Below, in pieces: positions 55,935-64,000 of a stretch of DNA of 64,000 nucleotides (position 1 is its first letter; every line of letters begins with the position of its first letter). Location of the stretch: assembly GCF_002300165.1 (NCBI RefSeq), contig NZ_MLCE01000018.1:1-64000 (forward strand). The letters are read 5' to 3'. The position numbers and the translations under genes were made by a program. The notes beneath the pieces are model-generated. The model made no database searches. It was not told where the DNA came from and saw only the letters and a list, made by a program, of their open reading frames with translations. This stretch comes from Streptomyces sp. Tue6028. GTDB lineage: Bacteria > Actinomycetota > Actinomycetes > Streptomycetales > Streptomycetaceae.

Positions 55935-56522
55935 TCAGGCGCCGAGAGCGGGGAGGATCACGGCGTCGACGTAGGAGGCGAGGAACTCCTGGGTGGGCGG
56001 TCGCTGGTCGATGATTCCGCGGACCGCGAAGGCACCGATCAGCATGTGCAGCACGTAGTCCTGCGCGGGGTTGTCCGGGCGGATCTCGCCGCGCTGGACG
56101 GCGCGCCGCAGTACCGCGCGCAGTTCCTCGGTCTCGGGATCGATGATGAGCTCCCGGAAGGCCTGCAGGAGATCGGGGTTTCCGTGCAGTGCCATGGCCA
56201 GGCCCCGCATGAGCGCGGAGTTCTGCTCCATCTGACAGTCGTCCTCACGCGTCACCATCGCGTGGAAGTCGCCCCGCAGGGACCCGGTGTCGACATCGCC
56301 GGCAGACGTCTTCATGTGCCGGATCGCCTTGGCGACGAGCTCGGCCTTTCCGCCCCACTGACGGTAGAGGGTGGCCTTGCTGGACCGGGTGCGGGAGGCC
56401 ACGGCGTCCATGGTGAGGGCGTCGTAGCCGACCTCGCGGAGCAGGTCGAGCACGGCGCCGTACAGCTCGGCCTCGCGCTCCGGCGTGATCCGACTGCGGC
56501 GCACCGTCGCGGCTTCAGCCAT
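55935..56522 (-). CDS. TetR-family regulator of MMPL exporter
   Basis: This 195-residue protein starts at the ATG at 56522 after GAAGGTGAG. The helix-turn-helix is at about residues 12-60: ITPEREAELYGAVLDLLREVGY, LTMDAVASRTRSSKATLYRQW. The C-terminal domain resembles TetR_C-type sensors next to drug exporters (LIIDPETEELRAVLRRAVQRGEI). It lies upstream of the MMPL gene and is divergent from the tricorn protease gene. Exporter control is inferred. Confidence 0.92.
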   Translation of the reverse strand: MAEAATVRRSRITPEREAELYGAVLDLLREVGYDALTMDAVASRTRSSKATLYRQWGGKAELVAKAIRHMKTSAGDVDTGSLRGDFHAMVTREDDCQMEQNSALMRGLAMALHGNPDLLQAFRELIIDPETEELRAVLRRAVQRGEIRPDNPAQDYVLHMLIGAFAVRGIIDQRPPTQEFLASYVDAVILPALGA

Positions 56523-56602
56523 CCCACTCACCTTCCCTGCTCCGAAAGACTGCGCGTACATCTTCTGTGTACGTCCATGAAGATACCCTCAACGCAAGCG
56601 AA

Positions 56603-56617
56603 ACGAAACCGTTTCGT
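56603..56617. promoter_or_regulatory. palindromic operator between tetR and tricorn gene
   Basis: ACGAAAC-C-GTTTCGT has perfect 7-bp arms around one base. It is 81 bases upstream of the TetR start and 69 bases upstream of the tricorn start. Short AT-richer palindromes like this are typical TetR-family operators. Confidence 0.7.
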
Positions 56618-56685
56618 ACGTGTGCTGGGTCACGTCTCCGATTGCACGAGTTGCCGGGGGTCGCCGAGCGGAAAAGCATGGGGAC

Positions 56686-59600
56686 GTGAGCGACGAGTAC
56701 GAGGACCAGTCCCAGACGTCGGCCCCGGACGGCAACGCGCCCGGCTACCTGCGCTTTCCGCACATCAGCGGCGACCTGCTCTGTTTCGTCGCCGAGGACG
56801 ACCTGTGGGTGGCGCCCCTCGACAGTCCCGGCCGCGCCTGGCGGGTCACCGTCGACCGCACCAAGGTCGGCCACCCCCGCTTCTCCCCCGACGGCCGGCA
56901 CATCGCGTACACGAGCTGGCGCAGCCTCGTGCCGGAGATCCACCTGGCGCCGGTCGCCGGCGGCCCCGGCAGACGGCTCACCTACTGGGGCAGCTCGGAC
57001 ACCAAGGTCTGCGGCTGGTCCCCCGACGGCGACATCCTCGCCGTCGCCTCGCACGGCCAGCCCTTCTCCTACTTCACCTGGGCCTACAAGGTCCCCACCG
57101 ACGGCGACCCCGGCGGCAAGCTGCCCTGGGGACCGGTCGCCGACATCGCGGTCGCAGACATCGAGGGCGAGCGCAGGACCCTGCTGCTGACCGGCACCCC
57201 GCCGCACGAGCCCGCCTCCTGGAAGCGCTACCGGGGCGGCGCGATGGGGCGCATCTGGCTGCACGGCCGGCATCTGCTCGCCGACATCGAAGGACATCTG
57301 TCCTGCCCCATGTTCGCGGGCGGGCGGATCGCCTTCCTCTCCGACCACGAGGGCATCGGCAATCTGTACTCGTGCGCGTACGACGGCACCGACCTGCGGC
57401 GCCACACCGACCACGACGCCTTCTACGCCCGGCACGCCGCCTCCGACGGCACCCGGGTCGTCTACCAGTGCGCGGGCGACCTGTGGATCGTCGACGACCT
57501 GACCGCGCACTCCATTCCGCGCCGCCTCGACGTGCGCCTCGGTGGTCCGCGCGCCGGCCGCCGCACCTACCAGGTGCCCGCGACGCAGAACGTCGACAGC
57601 ATCTCCGTGGACGAGACGGGCCGCGCCAGCGCCGTCGTCGTCCGCGGCAGCCTGTACTGGCTCACGCACCGCGACGGGCCGGCCCGCACCATCATCGACA
57701 CCCCGGGTGTACGGGTCCGGCTGCCGGAGATGCTCGGCTCGGGCGGGCAGGTCGCCTACATCACCGACGCGGACGGCGAGGACGCCATCGAGATCGCCTA
57801 CCTGCCGCGCGCGAGCGGCGACCGCGAGCCGCGCCGCCTCGCCTCCGGCGAACTCGGCGTGGTGCAGGAGCTCGTGTCGGACCCGGCGGGCGAGCGGCTC
57901 GCCATCGCCTCGAACGACGGGCGGCTGCTGCTCGCCGACGCGACCGAGGAGTCCAACGGCGAGGTCACCGAGCTGATCCGGTCGATCAACGGACCCGTGC
58001 GCGACCTCGCCTTCTCACCCGACGGCGCGTGGGTGACCTGGTCCCACCCCGGGATCGGCCGCTCGCTGCGGCAGATCAAGATGGCGCGGATAAAGGACCG
58101 CCTGATCGTCGACGTCACCAACGGCCGCTTCGAGGACGAGAACCCCATGTTCACACGCGACGGCCGCTACCTGGCCTTCCTGTCCTGGCGCGGCTTCGAC
58201 CCCGTCTACGACGTGCACACCGGCGACCTGTCCTTCCCGCTCGGCTGCCGCCCCTACCTGGTGCCGCTGTCCTCCGCGACGCCCTCCCCCTTCGCGCTCA
58301 ACCCGGACGGGCGGCCGGTCGCCGGAGGCCTGGACCCGGTCGAGGACGAGGGCGGCGACGGCGCGGTCACCGTCGAACTCGAAGGCCTGGAGAGCCGGGT
58401 GACGCCCTTCCCGGTCACCGCCTCCAAGTACTCGGAGCTCCACCCGGTCGCGGGCGGCGGCCTGGTCTGGCTGCGCTGGCCGATCTCCGGCGCGCTGGGC
58501 GAGACCTTCGCGAACCCCGACGACATGACCGGGCGCCCCACCCTGGAGTTCTTCAACATCACGAAGGCGAAGAAGTCCGAACTCGTCTCGCACCTGGACT
58601 GGTTCGCGGTGAGCGGCGACGGGGCCCGGCTGGTGGTCGCCGACGAGGGCGACCTGCGGGCCGTGCCCTCCACCGAGGCCGGCGACAGCGACTCCACAGT
58701 CTGGATCGATCTGCGCCGCATCCTGCACGAGGTGGACCCGCCCGCCGAATGGCGCCAGGCCTACGCGGAGGCGGGCCGCATCACCCGCGCCTACTTCTGG
58801 GAACCGGACATGGGCGGTGTCGACTGGGACGCGATCCTGGACCAGTACCGCCCCCTGGTCGAACGGGTCGCGTCGCCCGACGAGTTCGCGGACCTGCTGC
58901 GCGAGGTCCTCGGCGAACTGGGCACGTCGCACGCGTACGTCGCCGCCGCCCGCCGCAACGAGGGCCCGGCCCACTACCAGCGTTGGCAGGGCCTGTTGGG
59001 CGCCAACTTCGTACGCCGCGACGGCAGCTGGATGCTCAAGCGCATCCTGCCCGGCGACTCATCCGACTCCAAGGCCCGCTCGCCGCTCGCCGGTTCGGGC
59101 ATCCGCGAGGGCGCGGTGCTCACCCATGTCGACGGGCGTCCGGTGGACCCGGTGACGGGCCCCTACCCGCTGCTGGCGGGCTCGGGCGGCACGACGGTGG
59201 AGCTGACGTTCACGCCCGCCGCGGGCGAGGGCCGGTCGCGGCGGGTGGCGGTCGTGCCGCTGATCGACGAGCGGCCGCTGCGCTACCAGGACTGGGTGGC
59301 CAAACGCCGCGAGGTCGTCCGGGAGTTGAGCGGCGGCCACTGCGGCTATCTGCACATCCCCGACATGGGCGGCTCGGGCTGGGCCCAGTTCAACCGCGAT
59401 CTGCGGATGGAGGTGTCCCGCCCGGCGCTCATCGTGGACGTGCGCGGCAACGCGGGCGGCCACATCAGCGAACTCGTCGTCGAGAAGCTGACCCGCACGA
59501 TCCTGGGCTGGGACCTGACCCGCAACGCCCAGCCGGTGTCGTACGCGTCGAACGCGCCGCGCGGACCGGTGGTCGCGCTGGCCGACGAGGCGACGTCGTC

Positions 59601-59970
59601 GGACGGCGACATGATCACCGCGGCGTTCAAGCTGCTGAAGCTGGGGCCCGTGGTGGGGCAGCGGACCTGGGGCGGCGTCGTCGGCATGACCGGCCGCCAC
59701 CGTCTCGGCGACGGCACGGTGATCACGGTCCCGATGAACGCGGCCTGGTTCGACGCGTACGGCTGGTCCGTCGAGAACCGGGGCGTCATCCCGGACCTGG
59801 AGATCCTGCGCACCCCGCTCGACTGGGCGGAGGGCCGCCACGCCCAGCTCGACGACGCGATCCAGCTGGCCCTGGACCTCCTGAAGACCCACCCCGCGGC
59901 CTCCCCGCCGGACTACTCCACGGTCCCCGACCGCTCTCGCCCCAAGCTCCCTCCGCGACCCCACCAGTAG
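56686..59970 (+). CDS. tricorn protease
   Basis: This 1094-residue giant protease degrades peptides released by the proteasome; actinomycetes have one of each. An N-terminal propeller region (SPDGRHIAYTSW, SPDGDILAVASHG) is followed by a second propeller, a PDZ domain (about 790-870, GIREGAVLTHVDG) and the C-terminal catalytic domain. By alignment with Thermoplasma tricorn, Ser748-His749 (GTSHAY), nucleophile Ser972 (TSSDGD) and Glu1030 (VENRGVIPD) are all present. The GTG at 56686 is preceded by GGGG; the frame is open further upstream. Confidence 0.95.
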   Translation: MSDEYEDQSQTSAPDGNAPGYLRFPHISGDLLCFVAEDDLWVAPLDSPGRAWRVTVDRTKVGHPRFSPDGRHIAYTSWRSLVPEIHLAPVAGGPGRRLTYWGSSDTKVCGWSPDGDILAVASHGQPFSYFTWAYKVPTDGDPGGKLPWGPVADIAVADIEGERRTLLLTGTPPHEPASWKRYRGGAMGRIWLHGRHLLADIEGHLSCPMFAGGRIAFLSDHEGIGNLYSCAYDGTDLRRHTDHDAFYARHAASDGTRVVYQCAGDLWIVDDLTAHSIPRRLDVRLGGPRAGRRTYQVPATQNVDSISVDETGRASAVVVRGSLYWLTHRDGPARTIIDTPGVRVRLPEMLGSGGQVAYITDADGEDAIEIAYLPRASGDREPRRLASGELGVVQELVSDPAGERLAIASNDGRLLLADATEESNGEVTELIRSINGPVRDLAFSPDGAWVTWSHPGIGRSLRQIKMARIKDRLIVDVTNGRFEDENPMFTRDGRYLAFLSWRGFDPVYDVHTGDLSFPLGCRPYLVPLSSATPSPFALNPDGRPVAGGLDPVEDEGGDGAVTVELEGLESRVTPFPVTASKYSELHPVAGGGLVWLRWPISGALGETFANPDDMTGRPTLEFFNITKAKKSELVSHLDWFAVSGDGARLVVADEGDLRAVPSTEAGDSDSTVWIDLRRILHEVDPPAEWRQAYAEAGRITRAYFWEPDMGGVDWDAILDQYRPLVERVASPDEFADLLREVLGELGTSHAYVAAARRNEGPAHYQRWQGLLGANFVRRDGSWMLKRILPGDSSDSKARSPLAGSGIREGAVLTHVDGRPVDPVTGPYPLLAGSGGTTVELTFTPAAGEGRSRRVAVVPLIDERPLRYQDWVAKRREVVRELSGGHCGYLHIPDMGGSGWAQFNRDLRMEVSRPALIVDVRGNAGGHISELVVEKLTRTILGWDLTRNAQPVSYASNAPRGPVVALADEATSSDGDMITAAFKLLKLGPVVGQRTWGGVVGMTGRHRLGDGTVITVPMNAAWFDAYGWSVENRGVIPDLEILRTPLDWAEGRHAQLDDAIQLALDLLKTHPAASPPDYSTVPDRSRPKLPPRPHQ

Positions 59971-60308
59971 CCCCCGGGGCCAGGGTTCCAGTAATGCCCG
60001 GGGGCAGGGTTCGCGGTGCGCCGCGGGAGCGCGGTGGCCGATCGCGCAGTTCCCCGCGCCCCTGACGGAACCCCGCAGTACCCACGCCGGGGGCCGGGGT
60101 TCAAGTAGTGCCCCCCGGGGGCCAGGGTTCGCGGTGCGCCGCGGGAGCGCGGTGGCCGATCGCGCAGTTCCCCGCGCCCCTGACGGGACCCCGCAGTAGC
60201 CCCCACCAGGGGCCACGGTTCCAGTAATGCCCCGGGGGGCCAGGGTTCGCGGTGCGCCGAGGGAGCGCGGTGGCTGGGCGCGCAGTTCCCCGCGCCCCTG
60301 ACGGGGCC
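59968..60308. repeat. 118-bp tandem repeat, three copies
   Basis: The landmark CAGGGTTCGCGGTGCGCC starts at 60005, 60123 and 60241, exactly 118 bases apart each time. Each unit continues with GAGCGCGGTGG and the element GCGCAGTTCCCCGCGCCCCT. The third unit diverges after about 60308. Copies are about 90 percent alike by eye. Confidence 0.9.
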
Positions 60309-60659
60309 GCCCCGGCCCCGTTCAGGAGGACCGCGCCCCCAACAAGACAGAGACAGACACCCCCAGGGGCGCGAGGAGCTGCGCGCCCAGCCCCCACCCC
60401 ACCCGCACAAGACCACGCCCCCATCACCCCCCAAGGGCGCTAGGAACTGCGCGCCCAACCCCACCCAACCCGCAGAAGGCGACGAACCCTCGACCACACA
60501 CCCCCAGGGGCGCGGGGAACTGCGCGACCAGCCCCCACGCACCCGCGCAAGGCGACGCCCCCGACCCCCACCCCCGTAGCCCCACCCACACACACAAAAG
60601 AAGCGGGGTGCCCACCCGCAAAGGGGGCACCCCACTCCCGGCTCAAGCGAGCGCAGCGA
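59971..60659. other. gene-free region with tandem and inverted repeats
   Basis: There is no supported gene between the tricorn stop and the small hydrophilic protein gene. The first half is a 118-bp tandem array; the second half holds three inverted copies of its core element. A G/C hairpin-like GGGTGCC(C)/GGGGCACC lies at about 60605-60632, just after the 3' end of the small gene on the minus strand, and may be its terminator. Confidence 0.75.
60360..60535. repeat. three inverted copies of the GCGCAGTTCCCCGCGCCCCT element
   Basis: The reverse-complement forms appear at about 60366-60391 (GGGGCGCGAGGAGCTGCGCG), 60432-60456 (AAGGGCGCTAGGAACTGCGC) and 60506-60531 (GGGGCGCGGGGAACTGCGCG). They face the three direct copies in the tandem array, so long hairpins could form. 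The same element occurs near 32.1-32.2 kb. Confidence 0.85.
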
Positions 60660-60929
60660 CTAGGCGTCGTAGTCCTGGTCGAAGCGGTCCTGCGCCTCAC
60701 GCTGGGTACGCTCCGCGTCCTGCGTGGAGCGGTCACGACCCTGCTGGCCACGCTCGCGGCCCTGCTGGGCGCGCTCGCCGCCCTGCTCAGGACGCTCGTG
60801 ACCCTGGGGCGAACGCTCGTGACCCTGCGGCGAACGCTGGCCCGGCTCCTGGCGGGCGTCGCCCATCTTCTTCTTCGCCTGCTGCTTCATCTGCTCGGCC
60901 TTCTCCTTGAACTGGTCCTGCATGCCCAT
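60660..60929 (-). CDS. small hydrophilic CsbD-like/repeat protein
   Basis: This 89-residue protein starts at 60929 after GGGAG. The N-terminus MGMQDQFKEKAEQMKQQAKK is helical and Lys/Gln-rich, somewhat like CsbD-type stress proteins. The rest is low-complexity with RSPQGHE twice and GRERGQQGRDR-type repeats, ending DQDYDA. It is almost certainly disordered and lacks Cys and hydrophobic segments. Function unknown. Confidence 0.75.
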   Translation of the reverse strand: MGMQDQFKEKAEQMKQQAKKKMGDARQEPGQRSPQGHERSPQGHERPEQGGERAQQGRERGQQGRDRSTQDAERTQREAQDRFDQDYDA

Positions 60930-61043
60930 GAGATTCACTCCCGTTTCGGGTGAGGGGGATCGGGCTCGACCAGACTGACACGGCACGACTACGCACGCAT
61001 TTCGATCAGTCACACATGGTGACCAACCCAGGGAAACCGCAGG

Positions 61044-61925
61044 TCACTTGTGTGTCCGCTCCTCCTCGTCGGCAGCCCCGCCGGCCCCGACCAACCCGGT
61101 GCGGACCTCGCCCAGCCGCGGTTCGAACCGGCGCATCTCGCGCTGCCCGACCGCCCCGATGATCCCGGGCAGATAGCCGCGGATGCCCTGCATACCGCGC
61201 AGCCACCACTGCGCGTACACATGGCTGGAGCGGCGCTCGATCCCGGCGACGATCCGGTCGACGGCCGGGCCCAGCGGATAGGTCTTGTTGGAGGGCCACG
61301 GCAGCCGCTGCCGCAGTTCACGCATGACCTCGTCCTGGTCGGCGCCGCGCACCATGTCGGTGTCGGTCCACGACAGGTACCCGACGCCGACGCGTACGCC
61401 CTTGTAGCCGACCTCGGCGCGCAGACTGTGCGCGTACGCCTCCACGCCCGACTTGGACGCGCAGTACGCGGTCATCATCGGGGCGGGGGTGATCGCCGCG
61501 AGCGAGGCGATCTGGAGCAGGTAGCCCCGGCTCTCCGTCAGCACGGGCAGGAACGCCCGGGCCGTCACCGCCGACCCGATGAGGTTCACCTCGATCACCC
61601 GCCGCCAGGCGGCGGGGTCGGAGTCGACGAAGGGCCCGCCGCTGGCGACACCGGCGTTCGCGACGACGATGTCCACCTTGCCGAACCGCTGCTTGACCTC
61701 CTCGGCGACCCGCGCCATCGCCTCGTGGTCGGTGACGTCGGCGTACCAGTGGTCGCTCTCGCTGTGCAGCCGCTCCGAGACCTGCTTGAGCGCGTCCGCC
61801 TCCAGCCCGACGAGCGCGACCTTCGCGCCGCGTGCGGAGAGCTTGCGCGCGAGGAGTTCACCGACGCCCCGCGCCGCTCCCGTGACGACCGCGACCTGTC
61901 CTTCCAGGCTCACCCTGCTGCTCAT
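61044..61925 (-). CDS. short-chain dehydrogenase/reductase
   Basis: This 293-residue SDR has the cofactor motif VVTGAARGVGELLARKL, NAG in VVANAGVASGG, catalytic Ser in IASLAAITPAP, and Tyr-x-x-x-Lys in AYCASKSGVEAYAHSL. The C-terminal extension has YAQWWLRGMQGIRGYLPGIIG. The ATG overlaps the alpha/beta hydrolase stop by 4 bases. It is the last gene of a three-gene operon and would oxidise an alcohol or reduce a ketone. It resembles SadH-type proteins of mycobacteria. Confidence 0.93.
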   Translation of the reverse strand: MSSRVSLEGQVAVVTGAARGVGELLARKLSARGAKVALVGLEADALKQVSERLHSESDHWYADVTDHEAMARVAEEVKQRFGKVDIVVANAGVASGGPFVDSDPAAWRRVIEVNLIGSAVTARAFLPVLTESRGYLLQIASLAAITPAPMMTAYCASKSGVEAYAHSLRAEVGYKGVRVGVGYLSWTDTDMVRGADQDEVMRELRQRLPWPSNKTYPLGPAVDRIVAGIERRSSHVYAQWWLRGMQGIRGYLPGIIGAVGQREMRRFEPRLGEVRTGLVGAGGAADEEERTHK

Positions 61926-62881
61926 GCGCCCTCCTTGATCTCCGCGCCGTCCGCGGCGCTCTTCGCCGCGCCGCCCGCGCTGTCCGTGTACGCCGAGACG
62001 AGCTCGCGTATGCGGGAGGTCACCAACTCCGGCGCCTCCACCGGCGTCATGTGCCCGAGTCCCGGCAGCTCGGTGACACCGACGCAGTTCGGCAGCGCCG
62101 CCACGAGGGCGCGCGCGTGCACGACCGGGGTCAGCCGGTCCGCCGTCCCCGCGACCACGGCCGTGGGCACCCGCAACTCCCTGACGCCGTGGTCGAGATC
62201 GAGCGCTTCGAGGACGGCCGACCAGGCGTGCCGCACCTTGCGCGGGCAGGCGTGCACGATCCGCGCGCACGCCTCGACCATGGCGGGCGACGAACCGGCC
62301 CCCATCGTCGCGTACTTGAGGATCCGCCGGGCGAGCGGAGTGACGGGACCGAGCGGGGCCCGGGAGCCGAGGACGGAGCGGGTGAGGCGGGTCCGCAGCC
62401 GCCCCGCGCGCATCGGCACCACGCGCGCCTCGGCGACCAGCCGCGAGCTGCCCGTGCTGCACAGCAGGGCCGCCGCGGCGTGCTCCCGGAAACGCGGCCT
62501 GGCCGAGGCGGCCATGAGCGTCATACCGCCCATGGAGTGTCCTGCCAGGACGGCCTTCTGGCCCGGTGCGAGGGTGGCGGCGAGCACCGCCTCCAGGTCG
62601 TCGGCGAGGGCCTCGGTGCTGCACGCGGCGCTCGCGGGGCTGCGTCCGTGCCCGCGCTGGTCGTAGGCGACGACCCGGTGGTCGGCCGCGAGGTCACGGA
62701 TCTGCGCCGCCCAGAAGGCGGTGGAGCAGGTCCATCCGTGCGCGAGGACGACGGTGGGCGCGTCCTCGGGGCCGTGCACCTCGACGTGCAGCCGCGCGCC
62801 GTCGGCGGAGACGGCGGTCAGTTCCCGGGCCGGCGCGGGAGGCGCGTACGCCCCGTCCACCACGTGCGTCAGTCGGCTCAT
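61922..62881 (-). CDS. alpha/beta hydrolase
   Basis: This 319-residue hydrolase has oxyanion-region HGWTCSTAFW, DQRGHGRS, nucleophile elbow AGHSMGGMT with Ser, Asp in GTADRLTP, and catalytic His in LPGLGHMTPVEAP. An Ala/Ser-rich C-terminal tail follows. It is coupled by ATGA overlaps to both neighbours. In the context of a Baeyer-Villiger-type monooxygenase it probably cleaves the ester product, as LipR does beside MymA in mycobacteria; this is inference. Confidence 0.93.
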   Translation of the reverse strand: MSRLTHVVDGAYAPPAPARELTAVSADGARLHVEVHGPEDAPTVVLAHGWTCSTAFWAAQIRDLAADHRVVAYDQRGHGRSPASAACSTEALADDLEAVLAATLAPGQKAVLAGHSMGGMTLMAASARPRFREHAAAALLCSTGSSRLVAEARVVPMRAGRLRTRLTRSVLGSRAPLGPVTPLARRILKYATMGAGSSPAMVEACARIVHACPRKVRHAWSAVLEALDLDHGVRELRVPTAVVAGTADRLTPVVHARALVAALPNCVGVTELPGLGHMTPVEAPELVTSRIRELVSAYTDSAGGAAKSAADGAEIKEGA

Positions 62882-64000
62882 GCCCCTGCCTCCACCTTGT
62901 TCCTGCGGGTGCCCTTACGGCGCGGCTCCGGTGTGTCCCGGGGCTCGGGCGCGCGCAGCACCTCGTACTCCCCGAGGTCGACGCGGCGCGTGGCGCTGCG
63001 GAACTCGCTCGTCGTGCCGGGCCAGATGGTGGTGTTGACTCCGTTGGCGTCGAGGTACCAGCTGGTGCAGCCGCCGGTGTTCCACACCGTGCGCTTCATG
63101 CGTTCCTGGACCCGGTCGTTCCAGGCGTTCACCGCGGCGGGGCGCGCGTCGAGGGCGGCGCGGCCCCCGAGGACGTCCAACTGCCGTACGAAGTCGGCCA
63201 TGTAGTTCAGCTGGGACTCGATCATCAGGATCATGGACGAGTTCCCGAGACCCGTGTTGGGCCCGATGATCGTCATCCAGTTGGGGAATCCGGCCGCGGT
63301 GGCGCCGCGCAGCGACTTCATCCCGGTGCTCCACGTCTCGGCGAGCGTCCGGCCCTCCGCGCCGACGACCCGTTCGGCGATCGGCATGTCCGTGACATGG
63401 AAGCCGGTGCCGAAGACGATCGCGTCGACCTCGGCCCTGCTGCCGTCGGCGGCGACGAGGGTGGAGCCGTCGATCTCGGCCAGCCCGGAGGCCACCACGT
63501 CGACATTCGGCCGGGTGAGCGCGGGGTAGTAGGTGTTGGACAGCAGGATCCGCTTGCAGCCGATCCGGTAGTCGGGGGTCAGCTTCGCGCGCAGCGCCGG
63601 GTCCTTCACGGCACGCGCGATGTTCCGCTTGGCCAGTCGCTCCACCAGGCCGAGCTCATCGGGCCGCTTGGTGAACGCCTGGACCTGCAACTCCCTGATG
63701 CCCCACAGGAGTCCGCGCCGGGCCTGGGTGGTGAACGGCAGCTGCCGGTGCAGCCACCGCTCGGCCCCGCTGATGGCCCGGTCCACGCGCGGCATCACCC
63801 ACGGAGGGGTGCGCTGGAAGAGCGTCAGCCGCTCCACGTCGGGCTGGATGGACGGCACGATCTGGATGGCGGAGGCGCCGGTGCCGACCATGGCGACGCG
63901 CTTGCCGCGCAGGTCGTAGTCGTGGTCCCAGCGGGCCGAGTGGAAGACCTTGCCCGGGAAGGTGTCGATCCCCGGGATGTCCGGGACCTTGGGGTCGGAG
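62878..64000 (-). CDS. flavin-containing Baeyer-Villiger-type monooxygenase (partial, 5' end off window)
   Basis: The visible 373 residues are the C-terminal part of a class B flavoprotein monooxygenase. The fingerprint F-x-G-x-x-x-H-x-x-x-W-D is present as FPGKVFHSARWD near the right edge, followed by the NADP-binding motif MVGTGASAIQIVP. Later landmarks are IVFGTGFHVTD and IIGPNTGLGNSSMI. The FAD-binding N-terminus is outside the window. The C-terminus is basic (RRKGTRRNKVEAGA). The stop overlaps the hydrolase start by 4 bases, making it the first visible gene of the operon. Confidence 0.94.
   Translation of the reverse strand, partial: SDPKVPDIPGIDTFPGKVFHSARWDHDYDLRGKRVAMVGTGASAIQIVPSIQPDVERLTLFQRTPPWVMPRVDRAISGAERWLHRQLPFTTQARRGLLWGIRELQVQAFTKRPDELGLVERLAKRNIARAVKDPALRAKLTPDYRIGCKRILLSNTYYPALTRPNVDVVASGLAEIDGSTLVAADGSRAEVDAIVFGTGFHVTDMPIAERVVGAEGRTLAETWSTGMKSLRGATAAGFPNWMTIIGPNTGLGNSSMILMIESQLNYMADFVRQLDVLGGRAALDARPAAVNAWNDRVQERMKRTVWNTGGCTSWYLDANGVNTTIWPGTTSEFRSATRRVDLGEYEVLRAPEPRDTPEPRRKGTRRNKVEAGA

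Noticed and set aside
55794..60065. 1423-codon open frame on the + strand
   Set aside because: It is a +1 shadow of the tricorn gene and antisense of tetR. The tricorn frame carries all catalytic motifs, this one none.

Overview
This window is chromosomal DNA of a Streptomyces species. The evidence is very high G+C with C/G in third codon positions, many GTG starts, short ATGA/GTGA gene overlaps, and marker genes of that genus: the SsgA-like sporulation protein SsgE, an RpfB-type muralytic enzyme, a galTEK operon, a tam/tamR pair, Pmt and a tricorn protease. From memory, the gene order matches the conserved core of S. coelicolor around glmU-prs-pth-ppc-gal-ispE-rpfB-ssgE. No phage, plasmid, insertion sequence or CRISPR array was seen.

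Layout. 1-2.85 kb: a toxin/immunity-type cluster (Imm35/YrhB-like protein cut by the left edge, SUKH-1 protein, divergent stand-alone YwqJ-type deaminase, SUKH-3 protein). 2.85-5.4 kb: repeat-rich DNA on both sides of an orphan histidine kinase, then tRNA-Gln(UUG) and a strong terminator. 5.6-9.7 kb: housekeeping genes glmU, prs, rplY/ctc and pth. 10-13.4 kb: a small membrane protein and ppc. 13.7-17.3 kb: acyl desaturase with a coupled TetR regulator, a glyoxalase-like protein, tam and tamR. 17.2-18.7 kb: an orphan NarL-type regulator and a GNAT acetyltransferase. 18.8-25.2 kb: galTEK, divergent Na+/solute symporter, a small membrane protein and a beta-hydroxyacid dehydrogenase-like enzyme. 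25.2-29.8 kb: an atypical response regulator lacking phosphorylation residues, then two paralogous membrane-anchored beta-propeller proteins with proline-rich N-terminal tails. 30-38.3 kb: ABC-F ATPase, ispE, rsmA, rpfB, TatD-type nuclease, a zinc-ribbon-like protein and rsmI. 38.6-47.9 kb: Pmt, an anchored exported protein, a DUF4389 protein, tandem penicillin-binding proteins, a DUF4253 protein, a YbaK deacylase and an EamA transporter. 47.9-53.5 kb: beta-lactamase-fold hydrolase, ohr, ohrR, an ECF nickel/cobalt transporter (MN-Q-O) and ssgE. 53.6-60 kb: MMPL exporter, TetR regulator and divergent tricorn protease. 60-64 kb: a 118-bp tandem repeat with dispersed palindromic elements, a small hydrophilic protein, and an operon of short-chain dehydrogenase, alpha/beta hydrolase and Baeyer-Villiger-type monooxygenase (cut by the right edge).

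How parts fit together. galTEK and the symporter share one promoter region and look like a sugar uptake and Leloir-pathway unit. The ECF transporter has a match to the nickel-regulator (Nur) box at its promoter, and its ATPase stop overlaps the start of ohrR, so nickel/cobalt uptake and organic-peroxide sensing may share a transcript. tam and tamR are divergent from a repeat-containing operator that abuts a leaderless tamR promoter. The dehydrogenase/hydrolase/monooxygenase operon is laid out as an alcohol-to-ketone-to-ester-to-acid route and resembles the mycobacterial mymA-lipR-sadH genes.

The items most worth follow-up are the Imm35/SUKH/YwqJ cluster, the pseudo-receiver next to the twin propellers, the nickel-transporter/ohrR coupling, the monooxygenase operon, and several operator-like repeats with 15-bp periodicity. 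All functional calls come from reading motifs; no database search was run.
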